Part shown: in pieces, positions 18,238-26,660 of the stretch
Layout of the letters: every line of letters starts with the position of its first letter
How positions within the stretch are numbered: position 1 is the stretch's first letter
From: Caballeronia hypogeia
Lineage (GTDB): Bacteria > Pseudomonadota > Gammaproteobacteria > Burkholderiales > Burkholderiaceae
Reading direction: 5' to 3'
Assembly: GCF_001544875.2 (NCBI RefSeq)
Contig: NZ_FCOA02000007.1
Location: 1 to 64,000, forward strand
Length of the DNA stretch: 64,000 bases
Program-made: the position numbers and the translations under genes
The notes under the pieces: model-generated
Databases searched by the model: none
Told to the model about the DNA's origin: nothing
The model's input: only the letters and a program-made list of their open reading frames with translations

Positions 18238-18915
18238 ATGGAAAAACTTATAATGGGCATCGTTGAATTCCGCGAGAAACTGCTGCCGCAATACGCGGAC
18301 CAGTTTACCAAACTGGCGCTCGCGCAGACACCTGATGCGCTCTTCATCACTTGCTCGGACAGTCGGGTTGTCCCGGACCTGCTTGCCTCGACCCATCCGG
18401 GCGATCTGTTCACGATGCGCAACGTTGGCAACCTGATACCGCCGGCGACTGCGGAAGGAGTCTCTACCGGCGACCTTTCCGAGGCAAGCGCGATTGAGTA
18501 CGCAGTGCTGGTGTTGAAAGTCTCGAATATTGTTGTGTGCGGGCATTCCGAGTGCGGTGCGATGAAAGCCGTGTATACACGCAACGCCAAGCTGAAAGCG
18601 CCGAACTTAGATAAATGGCTGTATCACGCCAACAACGCAGCGTTTCGCCTCGAAAACGAAGGTCCGCTCGATGAAAGGCTGAAACCGCACGATCAATTGT
18701 CGCAACTCAACGTCCTTGTGCAGCTTGAGCATCTGATGACATACCCGATAGTCCACCAGCAAGTCGCCGCGGGCGCACTCGTGTTGAGCGGCTGGTGGTT
18801 CGATATTGCGAGTGGCGACATGTACGCGTATGAGCGCAGGACCCGCTCATTCGAAGTCATCGACCGCGCAATGGCTGATCGGATAATTGCGCGCCTTGCT
18901 GCGCGCGCGCGGTGA
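18238..18915 (+). CDS. Beta-class carbonic anhydrase
   Basis: 225 aa. Converts CO2 and water to bicarbonate in the cytoplasm. Zinc ligands and active-site residues are all present: Cys39-x-Asp41-x-Arg43 in ITCSDSRVVPD, and His103-x2-Cys106 in CGHSECGAM; the GNLIPP loop and SAIEYAVLVL helix are standard. Length is typical. It follows the DUF2254 membrane protein closely. Pairing of a beta carbonic anhydrase with a membrane protein is known for anion transporters, but DUF2254 has no proven transport function. Confidence 0.93.
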   Translation: MEKLIMGIVEFREKLLPQYADQFTKLALAQTPDALFITCSDSRVVPDLLASTHPGDLFTMRNVGNLIPPATAEGVSTGDLSEASAIEYAVLVLKVSNIVVCGHSECGAMKAVYTRNAKLKAPNLDKWLYHANNAAFRLENEGPLDERLKPHDQLSQLNVLVQLEHLMTYPIVHQQVAAGALVLSGWWFDIASGDMYAYERRTRSFEVIDRAMADRIIARLAARAR

Positions 18916-19228
18916 AGTGCACGAAGATCTTCTCCATAATTCCCATCCTGGGTCGGCGGGCTAGCCGCGGCGAGAATGGTCGTGCAATGAGGGCTAATTG
19001 GAAACGCGACTGAGATCTTTTGCGAACGAAGGACCGCTGTCTGTGGGGAGCCGACACTTGATTCACGGTGAAAGGGGGCGGACTGACGCCCGGAGATCGC
19101 CGAGACGCGTCTAACCGGGAAAGAGGGGCCCGTTCCGTGAGAGGTCGTCCCGGCTCTGGTCACGGATTCGAACTGAAATCAGCGGTTGCCGACTCATAAC
19201 ACGACCCACCCGGATGGAAGCTTACAAC
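18916..19228. other. Intergenic region, 313 bp
   Basis: Between convergent carbonic anhydrase and porin genes. No gene, clear terminator or repeat seen. Confidence 0.5.
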
Positions 19229-20407
19229 TTAGAAACGGTGACGTACGCCCACGGTAGCCTCAACTTGGTTCGACGTTGATGCGGGTGAACCGACACCGTT
19301 GATCCAGGCGACTCCCAGAGGGTTACCAGCCCTCGCGCTCACGCTTTGATAGGTGCTTTGGATATAGACGTCCGTGCGTTTCGAGAAAGCGTAGTTCGCG
19401 AGCGCGCTCACTTGATTCCAGTGCGGAGCACCCCCGGCGGCGTTGCCTCCGGCGCGCGAGTAGGTGTAGGCGGCCGCCAGCATAACGGCCGGTGTTAAAG
19501 CGAACCGAACGTTGCCCTCATAGTTCTGGAAGTGGGTGTTGAAGCCAGTCAGGAACAGTTCGGTCAGATTCGTTTGAGTGTAGACGAAACCCGCGACCAA
19601 CGGACCGAACGCATAGTTGACGCCTCCGCCCCACGTCTGTTGCCTGCGTGCGAGTGCGCCCAACGGTACCGCCGTTGGAGTGAGGGTGCCCGATAACGAG
19701 GTTCCAAGCGTATCGGTGACTGCCCCGCCCGTATTGAGTTGTGCCGGAGTGGCGGCGGAGTTGTTCAGATGGAGGTACCCCGCGCCAAAGTTCAACGGTC
19801 CCCAACTGTACGACGCGCCGACACTGTACGCACGATTGTTCGCGAAACCACCGGCCTGGTTCGAGAAGCCATAGAGTGCGCCGACTTTGAAGCCGGCGAA
19901 ATCCGGACTCGAATACTTGACCGAATTGTTGATCTGGAATGAGTCGTTCAGGTTGTCGACGTCGAACGGGTGCGCGAAGTGCGTCCCGCCGTACTGCGTT
20001 CCGGTCAACGAGAGCGGCCCGAGGAAGTCAACCATCCCATCGGTTTGTCGTCCCAACGTGAGCGACCCAAAGTCACGGCTGGCCACTCCTACGTATGCTA
20101 AGCGGTTGAAGATGCGGTTTGCCGACGACAGCTGGCCATTGTTGATATTGAAGCCGTTTTCCAGATTGAAGATTGCTTGCAATCCGCCGCCCAGATCTTC
20201 CGCTCCGCGCAGCCCCCAGCGGCTGTACTGCACACCCCCGCTTGTCATCTGCCAGTTGCTGTGCCCACCTGCTCCGGTGCCGGTGATCTGGCTGTTTGTG
20301 TAGGTGATGCCTGCATCGATCAGCCCGTACAACGTCACGTTGCTTTGTGCTTGCGCCGCGCCGGCCAACGTAGCCAGCGCCGCGCTGGCTATCAGGGTTC
20401 TCTTCAT
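19229..20407 (-). CDS. Gram-negative porin, Burkholderia type
   Basis: 392 aa outer-membrane general porin. Signal peptide MKRTLIASAALATLAGAAQA, then the standard first strand QSNVTLYGLIDAGITYTNS, SRWGLRGAEDLGGGLQAIFNLENGF, FGSLTLGRQTDGMVDFLGP and the C-terminal VEATVGVRHRF with terminal Phe required for barrel assembly. About 16 beta strands and loop L3 expected from the family. A second, divergent porin is at 58380-59537. The start is followed upstream by GTAACGAATG, with a GGAG site in TCAAACCCTGGAGTAACG. Confidence 0.94.
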   Translation of the reverse strand: MKRTLIASAALATLAGAAQAQSNVTLYGLIDAGITYTNSQITGTGAGGHSNWQMTSGGVQYSRWGLRGAEDLGGGLQAIFNLENGFNINNGQLSSANRIFNRLAYVGVASRDFGSLTLGRQTDGMVDFLGPLSLTGTQYGGTHFAHPFDVDNLNDSFQINNSVKYSSPDFAGFKVGALYGFSNQAGGFANNRAYSVGASYSWGPLNFGAGYLHLNNSAATPAQLNTGGAVTDTLGTSLSGTLTPTAVPLGALARRQQTWGGGVNYAFGPLVAGFVYTQTNLTELFLTGFNTHFQNYEGNVRFALTPAVMLAAAYTYSRAGGNAAGGAPHWNQVSALANYAFSKRTDVYIQSTYQSVSARAGNPLGVAWINGVGSPASTSNQVEATVGVRHRF

Positions 20408-20917
20408 TCGTTACTCCAGGGTTTGAACAGTGTTTTCATTAAACGCTTCACGCCCCCGTGCCCACGACTCTCGTCTCCTCGGACGAGTCATTGTCGCCAT
20501 AAGACAATACCGGCACTTCGCTGTCCGAATCTATAGCGTTGCGCGGCCTTGTCGCTTGAGCGCAACATGCGCTGCTGTTCACGCTTTAAATTCGGTGCTG
20601 CTATCGGGGCAAGATATTGTTTTCATTCGTTATCCTTCTAATTCGAACGGCCGTTTGGATTGCCGCAATTTATTCTTCGACTTGTTTTTTGCAGGTTTCC
20701 CGCTAACCTAAGGCTGCTCGGCTGAAACTTTAGCTGGGTAATCAAACTCCACAGATTCACCCGCTTCGGCGGGTGTTTTTTCTTCCGGCGCGTTCGCCGG
20801 GGTTTCGCCACCACCGACCGTAGTTGTGTCGATCGTCCTCGAGATGCTGCGTTATAAACTCCGCAAGCATCTCGTTTGGGCCTAAGGGGTTTTTCAATTC
20901 CACGTTGGAGAACATCG
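20408..20917. other. Intergenic region, 510 bp
   Basis: Separates the divergent porin and Ysc84 genes and so contains both promoters, which I could not place with confidence. It also carries an orphan plus-strand terminator (20758-20781). No gene supported. Confidence 0.5.
20758..20781 (+). terminator. Intrinsic terminator upstream of Ysc84 gene
   Basis: CACCCGC-TTCG-GCGGGTG hairpin (20758-20775) with six T residues. No plus-strand gene ends here, so it may terminate a small RNA or leader transcript that begins in the porin upstream region. Confidence 0.75.
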
Positions 20918-21508
20918 ATGCAAAGACGGAGTTTCATGCGCGCGTCCGCTGCCGCCCTCGCACTCGTAGGCCTCGCAGTAGTGGGCTGCACGACCAACAG
21001 GAACGCTGGCAGCGAACAGGCCGCGGGTGCGGCTGACCTGCACCGGTCTATTGACGCCGACGTTGACAGCACGCTTCAGCGTCTCTACACGACGGTGGGT
21101 GGCTCCCGCGAACTGGTCGCTAAAGCCAGTGGCGTGCTCGTGTTCCCATCCGTCATTCAGGCCGGCTTCGTTGTCGGCGCCCAGTATGGCAAAGGGTCGC
21201 TTCGGGTGGGCGGTCATACTGTCGGGTACTACAGCACGACTTCTGGCTCGTTCGGCCTACAGGCAGGGGCGCAGTCGAAAGCGCTCATTTTCCTGTTCAT
21301 GACCCAGGACGCGCTCAACAAATTCCGAAGCTCGAACGGCTGGTCGGCCGGCGCCGATGCATCCGTGGCGCTCGTCAGGATGGGCGCCAACGGAACCATC
21401 GACACCACGACCGCGAGCAAGCCAGTACAGGCTTTCGTATTGACAAACGCCGGCCTTATGGCTGAGGCCTCGCTGGAGGGTACCAAGCTGTCGCGATTGA
21501 CCGAGTGA
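20918..21508 (+). CDS. Ysc84/SYLF-domain lipoprotein (paralogue)
   Basis: 196 aa. Lipoprotein signal with lipobox (GLAVVGCTTN), then the SYLF domain: ELVAKASGVLVFPSVIQAGF, SLRVGGHTVGYYSTTSGSFG, LQAGAQSKALIFLFMTQDAL and FVLTNAGLMAEASLEGTKLS. Nearly every block matches the protein at 7275-7844, so this is a recent paralogue. The ATG at 20918 follows TTGGAGAACATCG. Terminator 100 bp downstream. Confidence 0.88.
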   Translation: MQRRSFMRASAAALALVGLAVVGCTTNRNAGSEQAAGAADLHRSIDADVDSTLQRLYTTVGGSRELVAKASGVLVFPSVIQAGFVVGAQYGKGSLRVGGHTVGYYSTTSGSFGLQAGAQSKALIFLFMTQDALNKFRSSNGWSAGADASVALVRMGANGTIDTTTASKPVQAFVLTNAGLMAEASLEGTKLSRLTE

Positions 21509-21607
21509 GCGGCGGTAACGTGGAGATCTTGAGCGGTCTGGGCGCGGCAGGCATGAGAATTAAAACCAATGTGTCTCCTCCTCGTCCCGCCTCTTGGATG
21601 TGGAACT

Positions 21608-21644
21608 AGCCCGCACTTTCGAGTCAGATACGCGGGCTTTTTTT
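21608..21644 (+). terminator. Intrinsic terminator after Ysc84 gene
   Basis: AGCCCGC (21608-21614) pairs with GCGGGCT (21632-21638), followed by six T residues; the loop is 17 nt. Placed about 100 bp after the Ysc84 stop. Confidence 0.7.
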
Positions 21645-22057
21645 CTTGCAGTTACTGGATAAGCACCTAAGCTATTACTGCGTTCTCTTGGCTTTGGGCG
21701 CGCTGTGTAGATCTCCTTATTTCGCCCGCTATCGTCTCGCCGCGATGCGGGCTTTTCTTCGTTAGGCTGGCGCGGTCCCGCCGCTTACGCGCAGATAACC
21801 TGCGCGCCAGCTTAGACGGCAACCGAGGCGCAAGGCCGATGATGGATTCTCTGTATGCGCAGTTGCGCGCCCTGCCGGTCGCAGCCGCGCTCGTGTTGCC
21901 GCTTGCCGTCACCGCGCAGGGTGCCGAGCACGGGATTGCATTGGTGGTCGACCATTACCCGGAAAGGCGCTATGCGATAGGCGAACATCTCTCTCGACCG
22001 CGCCCCGGTGAAGCGGTGCGTTATCTGCGCATCCAGCGGCTTCCCGATGAGCAACGA
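21645..22057. other. Intergenic region, about 410 bp
   Basis: Two overlapping short frames (plus strand 21839-22063, minus strand 21812-22054) look equally unconvincing. Nothing supported. Confidence 0.4.
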
Positions 22058-22358
22058 TCATAGCCCGGGCCAGTCGGGGCTGGATGGTAACGCATTGCCA
22101 TCGAGGACGGGCTTGCGAAGCGCGGCGCGCATGCGCTCAAGCATCATCTCGCCCGTCAAAGTGTCATCGCTTTCCCATGCTAGCGGCACGAAATTTTCCG
22201 TGCGCGCGGATGGGACGCCCGTCCCGGTCGAAGACTTCACAGATCACGCACCAAGTCTCTCCGTCGGTGCGAATTTCCACGAGCCGGTAATCCCACCCAT
22301 CAGGTTCGAGCGTCTCGGGCATTTCTCTTCGGACGATGCGTGCGAACAGACGCTCCAT
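22058..22358 (-). pseudogene. Small conserved-looking gene with a frameshift
   Basis: The frame from the ATG at 22358 reads MERLFARIVRREMPETLEPD then GWDYRLVEIRTDGETWCVIC and EVFDRDGRP, after which good coding sense moves to the next frame as SARTENFVPLAWESDDTLTG and EMMLERMRAAL to a stop at 22058. Together they would make a protein of about 100 aa. A single-base indel near 22220, real or a sequencing error, explains this. No family recognised. Confidence 0.45.
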
Positions 22359-22845
22359 GCATCATGGAGACGCATCAATCGACAGGCTTGACCACGAACG
22401 TGGGGTTATAAACAGGGAGCTTTGTCCGCGTGCGGCAGTCGACGTGCCCGGGACTGCAATATTTGTTCCGTTGCCCGGCACTGACGGCGCGGCGGCAAGG
22501 CTCGACTGTCATCGAAACAACGCAGCGCGTTTGGATCAGTGTGAGAATGGTGACAAGAGCCCTGCCACTGGTGGTCTCGCGCTCCGACGGGTCCCGAGCG
22601 ACCAGCCCTCCCGTTGGCCAAGTTTGCCAAGGCCCGACGATGCTCCGCGGTGGTATCACGTCTATTCGACCGAGTCGCACGCCAACACGGCGATGGCTTT
22701 TGGGCAGCGAAAGCAACCCACGAGCAGCCGAACGGACGATGGCGGTCCGCGAGGTCGGGTTCCGACCTGTAAAGCGGTAGGCTGCGCATTTCCTCGGCGC
22801 CGGCCCTTTGGCGGTAGGCTGCGCATTTCCTCGGCGCCGGCCCTT
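22359..22845. other. Intergenic region, about 490 bp
   Basis: No supported gene on either strand; contains the 36-bp tandem duplication at its right end. Confidence 0.45.
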
Positions 22846-22846
22846 T
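22774..22846. repeat. 36-bp tandem direct duplication
   Basis: 22774-22809 and 22811-22846 are identical (both begin GCGGTAGGCTGCGCATTTCC and end GGCCCTTT), one base apart. The second copy touches the stop codon of the DUF4440-like gene, so the duplication lies in its 3' flank. Confidence 0.95.
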
Positions 22847-23313
22847 CACTCGGGTTCCGGCATCTTTGAGGAATGGTGGCTCGTGATCAGCCATTTATGG
22901 CCGTTCCACACGTAGGTGAACGTGTAACGTGCCTTGACGACAGAGCCGTCGCCGAACTTGAAGGTGTAGAGCCCCGCGTCGATCGCGGCGTTGCATTCCA
23001 GCATGATCTCGCGGAAGTCTATGGTGCCCACCGGCTTGCCTTCCAGGAAGTGTTTGAAATAGTCCAGTTTCTCGTCGGCAGTCAAACGGGGTTTGTTTGA
23101 AACAGTCGGCAGCAGGATCGAGCGGGGTGCGTAGTTGTCGACCACCTTCTGCGGATCGCCAGTCTTCAGCGAATCGTTCCAGCGATCGAAAAGAGCAGCA
23201 ATCTGCTTGTCAGATGCAGGGTGGCAGACCTCGGTTTTAGCAGAGGCGCTGCCGTGGGCAGCCAAAACGACGACTGCGAGGACGGGAAACAAGGTTGGCA
23301 GGCTGTATTGCAT
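22846..23313 (-). CDS. Secreted SnoaL/DUF4440-like protein
   Basis: 155 aa. Signal peptide (FPVLAVVVLAAHGSASA), then a compact cystatin-like fold of the SnoaL/DUF4440 (SgcJ/EcaC) type: IAALFDRWNDSLKTGDPQKV, VDNYAPRSILLPTVSNKPRL, DYFKHFLEGKPVG and the C-terminal strand pair RYTFTYVWNGHKWLITSHHS. Usual length for the family. ATG at 23313 with AGGGAGGTCCTG upstream. No catalytic residue can be assigned. It is alone between gene-poor stretches. Confidence 0.8.
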   Translation of the reverse strand: MQYSLPTLFPVLAVVVLAAHGSASAKTEVCHPASDKQIAALFDRWNDSLKTGDPQKVVDNYAPRSILLPTVSNKPRLTADEKLDYFKHFLEGKPVGTIDFREIMLECNAAIDAGLYTFKFGDGSVVKARYTFTYVWNGHKWLITSHHSSKMPEPE

Positions 23314-24563
23314 CAGGACCTCCCTGAACATCGAACCCGCGTACGGCCAAGCGACCGGAACTCTTGCGCTGTAATTTTTATAGGCCAAAAAGGTAGCGAC
23401 TTCCAACACCATCTGAACCGCTGCATATCCCTTCACATCCGGCACTGAGGCCGAGTCTGCCTCCGTTTGCAAACCAGGCCGAGCCAAGACCGAGGCCTAC
23501 TGACATCCTCCCCTCCCTCAGCCTGACGGCGCCATACTGCACGCCTCTCCGGTTGAACGTTGTGTTGCCGCCGCTATTATCCTTTGGCCAGCGGCAGCGT
23601 CGCGAGCCGCTCGAGAATGACCTTCTTCATGCCCTATGGTCGGCAAATCGTCCAGCAACGTGGGCCACGTGTCCTGGGCGGCCGCGACCGCTGACTTTTT
23701 AGTTTCAGCCGCGCGCAGCTAATCGACAGCCTACCGGCGCCATTACGCGAAGACCAGGACGCGGTCGCAGGCGGCGTATCTAGGGGTACCTGACGCGCAA
23801 GGGGTGGCCTATGGTTCGCGCAGGTACGATGCGCGCCGCTGCATCATGTTGTTCAGGCAGCGAGTATCTGCCCACGCTTGCGTTCGCTGACGGCATCAGG
23901 AAAACTACGGTTGTACTTGCCACCTCAGTATCGGATGGGTGGCGTTTGGCGGTATCACCCAGGTCCCGCCAGTGCCGAAATCCCACGTCGGGCCGAAGCT
24001 GGCCGCCATGCTCATCTGCGCGGTCGTGAGGCCATTAGCGGCGCCTACGGGTGTCCCAGATCCGACTCCGAACGCTTGTCCCGTCTTATCGCGGTCCCAG
24101 AAAACGTCGGAGGCAATCTTGCCGCCGTTATAGTCTGCGATGCCGCCCCTGTCCGCGCCCCGCGAAGTGACCGACCGCGCGCTTTGCAAGCGCAAACGAC
24201 CCGGATCAGTCGGTCGCTGCGTCCACGTACCTCGAGCGCAGCGCCGTCTCACAGCCCGGCCTGGGTATTGAAATTAGTCGCAGGCCCACTATCCTTAATT
24301 GGGGCATGCGCTTGGCGGCTTGCAACTGGTGAAGGCGCGGCCGCCCGACAGTTTTTGGCACGTCGAAACTTCTGACAGCATCAGCGCGTTGATGAGCGAC
24401 GCGTTGAACGGCCGAAACGCGGCAGCCACTGTCAGTTGCCCAGTTTGGCCCGGGTTGATGGAAGTATCAAAAAGCCGCGTTTGCAGAAGTCATCCTTACG
24501 ACGACTGTTAGAACCAACGGGTGCCGACCCTCGCTGCCACGACCCCGGACAGGAGCGAACGCC
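23314..24563. other. Gene-poor region of 1.25 kb
   Basis: Contains only the adhesin relic at 23905-24230, listed separately. Other frames lack starts and recognisable motifs. Confidence 0.5.
23905..24230 (-). pseudogene. Relic of a GLUG-motif adhesin/filamentous haemagglutinin C-terminus
   Basis: Minus-strand translation includes GGKIASDVFWDRDKTGQAFG, then NGLTTAQMSMAASFGPTWDF and WVIPPNATHPILRW. The GLTTAQM...W.F....W....G..HP.L.W pattern is the GLUG-type repeat end seen in large secreted adhesins. No start or transport domain is present; the rest of the gene has been deleted. Confidence 0.6.
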
Positions 24564-24725
24564 ATGGAATTCGTTGTGTTGCTCGCGATTTTTCTCACCT
24601 CGAGTACCTATCTTTGGAAAGCTTCCGTGCCAGCAACGCCCCCGGCCGCAGCTGCGTCAGGACAGCCCGTGGCGGGCGTTTATGCAACCGGCTCCGCCAC
24701 CGGAACCGAGAAGACAGGTCCTTAG
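24564..24725 (+). CDS. Small putative single-span membrane protein (53 aa)
   Basis: ATG at 24564 is preceded by AGGAGCGAACGCC, a strong ribosome site. The N-terminus (MEFVVLLAIFLTSSTYLW) could form one membrane helix, followed by an Ala/Pro/Gly-rich tail. Too short to assign; supported only by the ribosome site and the helix. Confidence 0.38.
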   Translation: MEFVVLLAIFLTSSTYLWKASVPATPPAAAASGQPVAGVYATGSATGTEKTGP

Positions 24726-24765
24726 CGATGCGCCGGTAAGCCATTGTGCGTAAGCCGTCGAGAGT

Positions 24766-25483
24766 TCACGGCGAATCCCTGAGCACGTGAACTGCGGACT
24801 GCGTTCGTGCCTCGTTGGGCGACGCATAAAGCTGCATCTGAGGCAGCAACATCTCGATGCCTGCGTCATCCATTTTGAGCTTGAGCCTCTCGTTGAACGC
24901 GCGAGCCACGCTCCATTGCTTGTAACGGCCGCGTCTTGATCTGCCCTTTCACGACGATGCAGTTCCCTTCGAAACGTTCGAGGCCCCACACCTCAACCGG
25001 CGCGAGGATCTCGTTGCGATATCGGAAATCATCGCTCAGATCGGCTCCGACCTCCGAGATCATGCGCCTCGCCTCATCAAGATTCGCGGTGAACGGCACG
25101 CGGACTTCGAATACCGCATTCGCGAAATCGCGCGAAAGGTTCTTCACGATCTTGATCTGCGAGAACGGAATGGTGTGGACCGCGCCTTGTCCATCACGCA
25201 GGCGCACAGTGCGAATCGTCAGGTCCATCACGGTCCCGGCGTGTCCGTCAACATCGATCCAGTCGCCAACTGAAATCGTGTCCTCGACAATGATGAAGAG
25301 CCCGGTGATTAGGTCAGTGACCAGCGAAAGCCTAACGTCCGTGATGGCGGTCCCCCTGCATGCGCCTGGATCCCCTGGTCTGCCGACCCGCGCGAGGCAA
25401 AGGATGCTTCCATCCAGAAGGTGGCTTTTGTTCCCGATGCCCAGTACAGAGCGCAGGCAAACGCTCAGCCCCGCCGAGTTCAT
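24766..25483 (-). pseudogene. MscS-family mechanosensitive channel, truncated and frameshifted
   Basis: The MscS beta domain is clear: SLVTDLITGLFIIVEDTISV, GDWIDVDGHAGTVMDLTIRT, then IPFSQIKIVKNLSRDFANAV. The transmembrane region upstream is missing: before TAITDVRLSL the frame is nonsense. Near 24915 a one-base insertion shifts the frame; the true C-terminus continues as QWSVARAFNERLKLKMDDAG then IEMLLPQMQLY to a stop at 24766. Not functional. A smaller relic of the same gene end lies at 7018-7127. Confidence 0.8.
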
Positions 25484-25578
25484 TCAAGATATGCGCATGC
25501 GCTACCACGGACTCTTCTTTCGAAGGCCGGCGACTAGACGCCTAACTCAGTGCCACGCTTGTTATTGCTGGCGCCGAC

Positions 25579-26613
25579 TTAACGGCTGCAGACGGATGTA
25601 CATCGGTCGCTTGAATGACGAGTCATCGAGGGTACCGAGCGGCCGCAACTGGCCGAAGCCGGCCGCACGGCCGGCATTAAACAAACTTGTGCGTCCGACA
25701 TCTCCTTTTCATCAACCGTTTGACGCAGACGCGTAGCGGTGCGGTGGCTCGACAAGCCCATCAGGTTGCTTACCTGCTCGTTGGTCTGGCCTTCAATGAT
25801 CTCGCGACGCCCGAACGTATTGCGCAGCAAGCGGGGACTCTCGTCGGCAGCGGACAAGCCCGCGCGTCGTAGAGATGCTCGAACGCATTTCACCAACGTA
25901 TCGGGCTGCATCGGTTTTCCCCCTGCGGTTGCAATGAACAGCCATTGCGTCGCGCACTGGATGCGCCGGCGCGCGTCCTGATAGCTGCGCAGAACATCGG
26001 CCGCGAAGGCGTCAATCGGCACGCGGCGGGCAATGCGCGGTCCATGTTTTTCGACGAAAACGGTAGGGCGCTCGCCGTTCATGTCGAGGTCGTCGACTCG
26101 CAGTTGCCTGAGTTCGGCCGCCGTGACTCCCGACGCGAGAAACAGCGCAACGATTGCCGTATTTCTCAGTTCCTTGAACGCCGCATCTTCCGTCGAGACG
26201 CATACCGCCTGTAATCGCGCATCGTCTTCCGACGACAGGTAGATTGGCCTCGGTTCGTCCTCTGGCCAGCTCTCGTTCACGAGCATCAGCGCGGCCGGAT
26301 TGTCCGCACGTAGCTCGACGTTGACAAGGTGGCGCGTGAACCGGTCGATCAGCTTGAGGTAGCGCAGGCGGGTCGTTGTGCCCGGCGCGCAGTCCTGCGC
26401 GAGGTCGGTGAAGAAGCCGTCGAGGTGGTCCGCTCCGTAGTTCGCCACGGTCACACGGTGCGCGGTCAGATAGTCGTTGAACCGCGAAAACATCGATCGA
26501 TGCTGAACGATCGACTGGTCGGCGAACGCGCGGCGATCGGCACCGGTAGCTTCCTCCCGTTGCCATTGCGCATAAGCGTCTTCCGGTGCGGTAAGCCAAA
26601 GATCGTCAGGCAT
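25579..26613 (-). CDS. Tyrosine-recombinase-like protein lacking catalytic residues
   Basis: 344 codons. The overall fold is that of a phage-integrase/Xer protein: SAM-like N-terminal domain (SIVQHRSMFSRFNDYLTAHR) and a catalytic-like domain from about residue 125. The key residues are replaced: the box-I Arg is Thr164 (SGVTAAELRQL), the HxxR His is Arg261 (RLLRNTF, with Arg264 retained), the LGH His is Leu287 (LMGLSSH) and the nucleophile Tyr position is Leu296. It is therefore probably not a recombinase but may still bind DNA. The last 35 or so residues look unnatural, so the 3' end may be disturbed. It lies 47 bp downstream of the deoxyribosyltransferase-like gene on the same strand. Confidence 0.75.
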   Translation of the reverse strand: MPDDLWLTAPEDAYAQWQREEATGADRRAFADQSIVQHRSMFSRFNDYLTAHRVTVANYGADHLDGFFTDLAQDCAPGTTTRLRYLKLIDRFTRHLVNVELRADNPAALMLVNESWPEDEPRPIYLSSEDDARLQAVCVSTEDAAFKELRNTAIVALFLASGVTAAELRQLRVDDLDMNGERPTVFVEKHGPRIARRVPIDAFAADVLRSYQDARRRIQCATQWLFIATAGGKPMQPDTLVKCVRASLRRAGLSAADESPRLLRNTFGRREIIEGQTNEQVSNLMGLSSHRTATRLRQTVDEKEMSDAQVCLMPAVRPASASCGRSVPSMTRHSSDRCTSVCSR

Positions 26614-26660
26614 AGAAATCGATATACTGAAGTTCGCTCAACCCAAACCCTACAGCGAAG

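Noticed and set aside
20638-21072. 144-codon minus-strand frame overlapping the Ysc84 lipoprotein start
   Set aside because: Overlaps a well-supported gene on the other strand and runs across the terminator; composition is that of a shadow frame.
22774-22846. CRISPR-like repeat
   Set aside because: Only two copies separated by one base; no spacer and no Cas gene in the window.
22336-22869. 177-codon plus-strand frame
   Set aside because: Covers the tandem duplication and the end of a better minus-strand gene; composition looks random.
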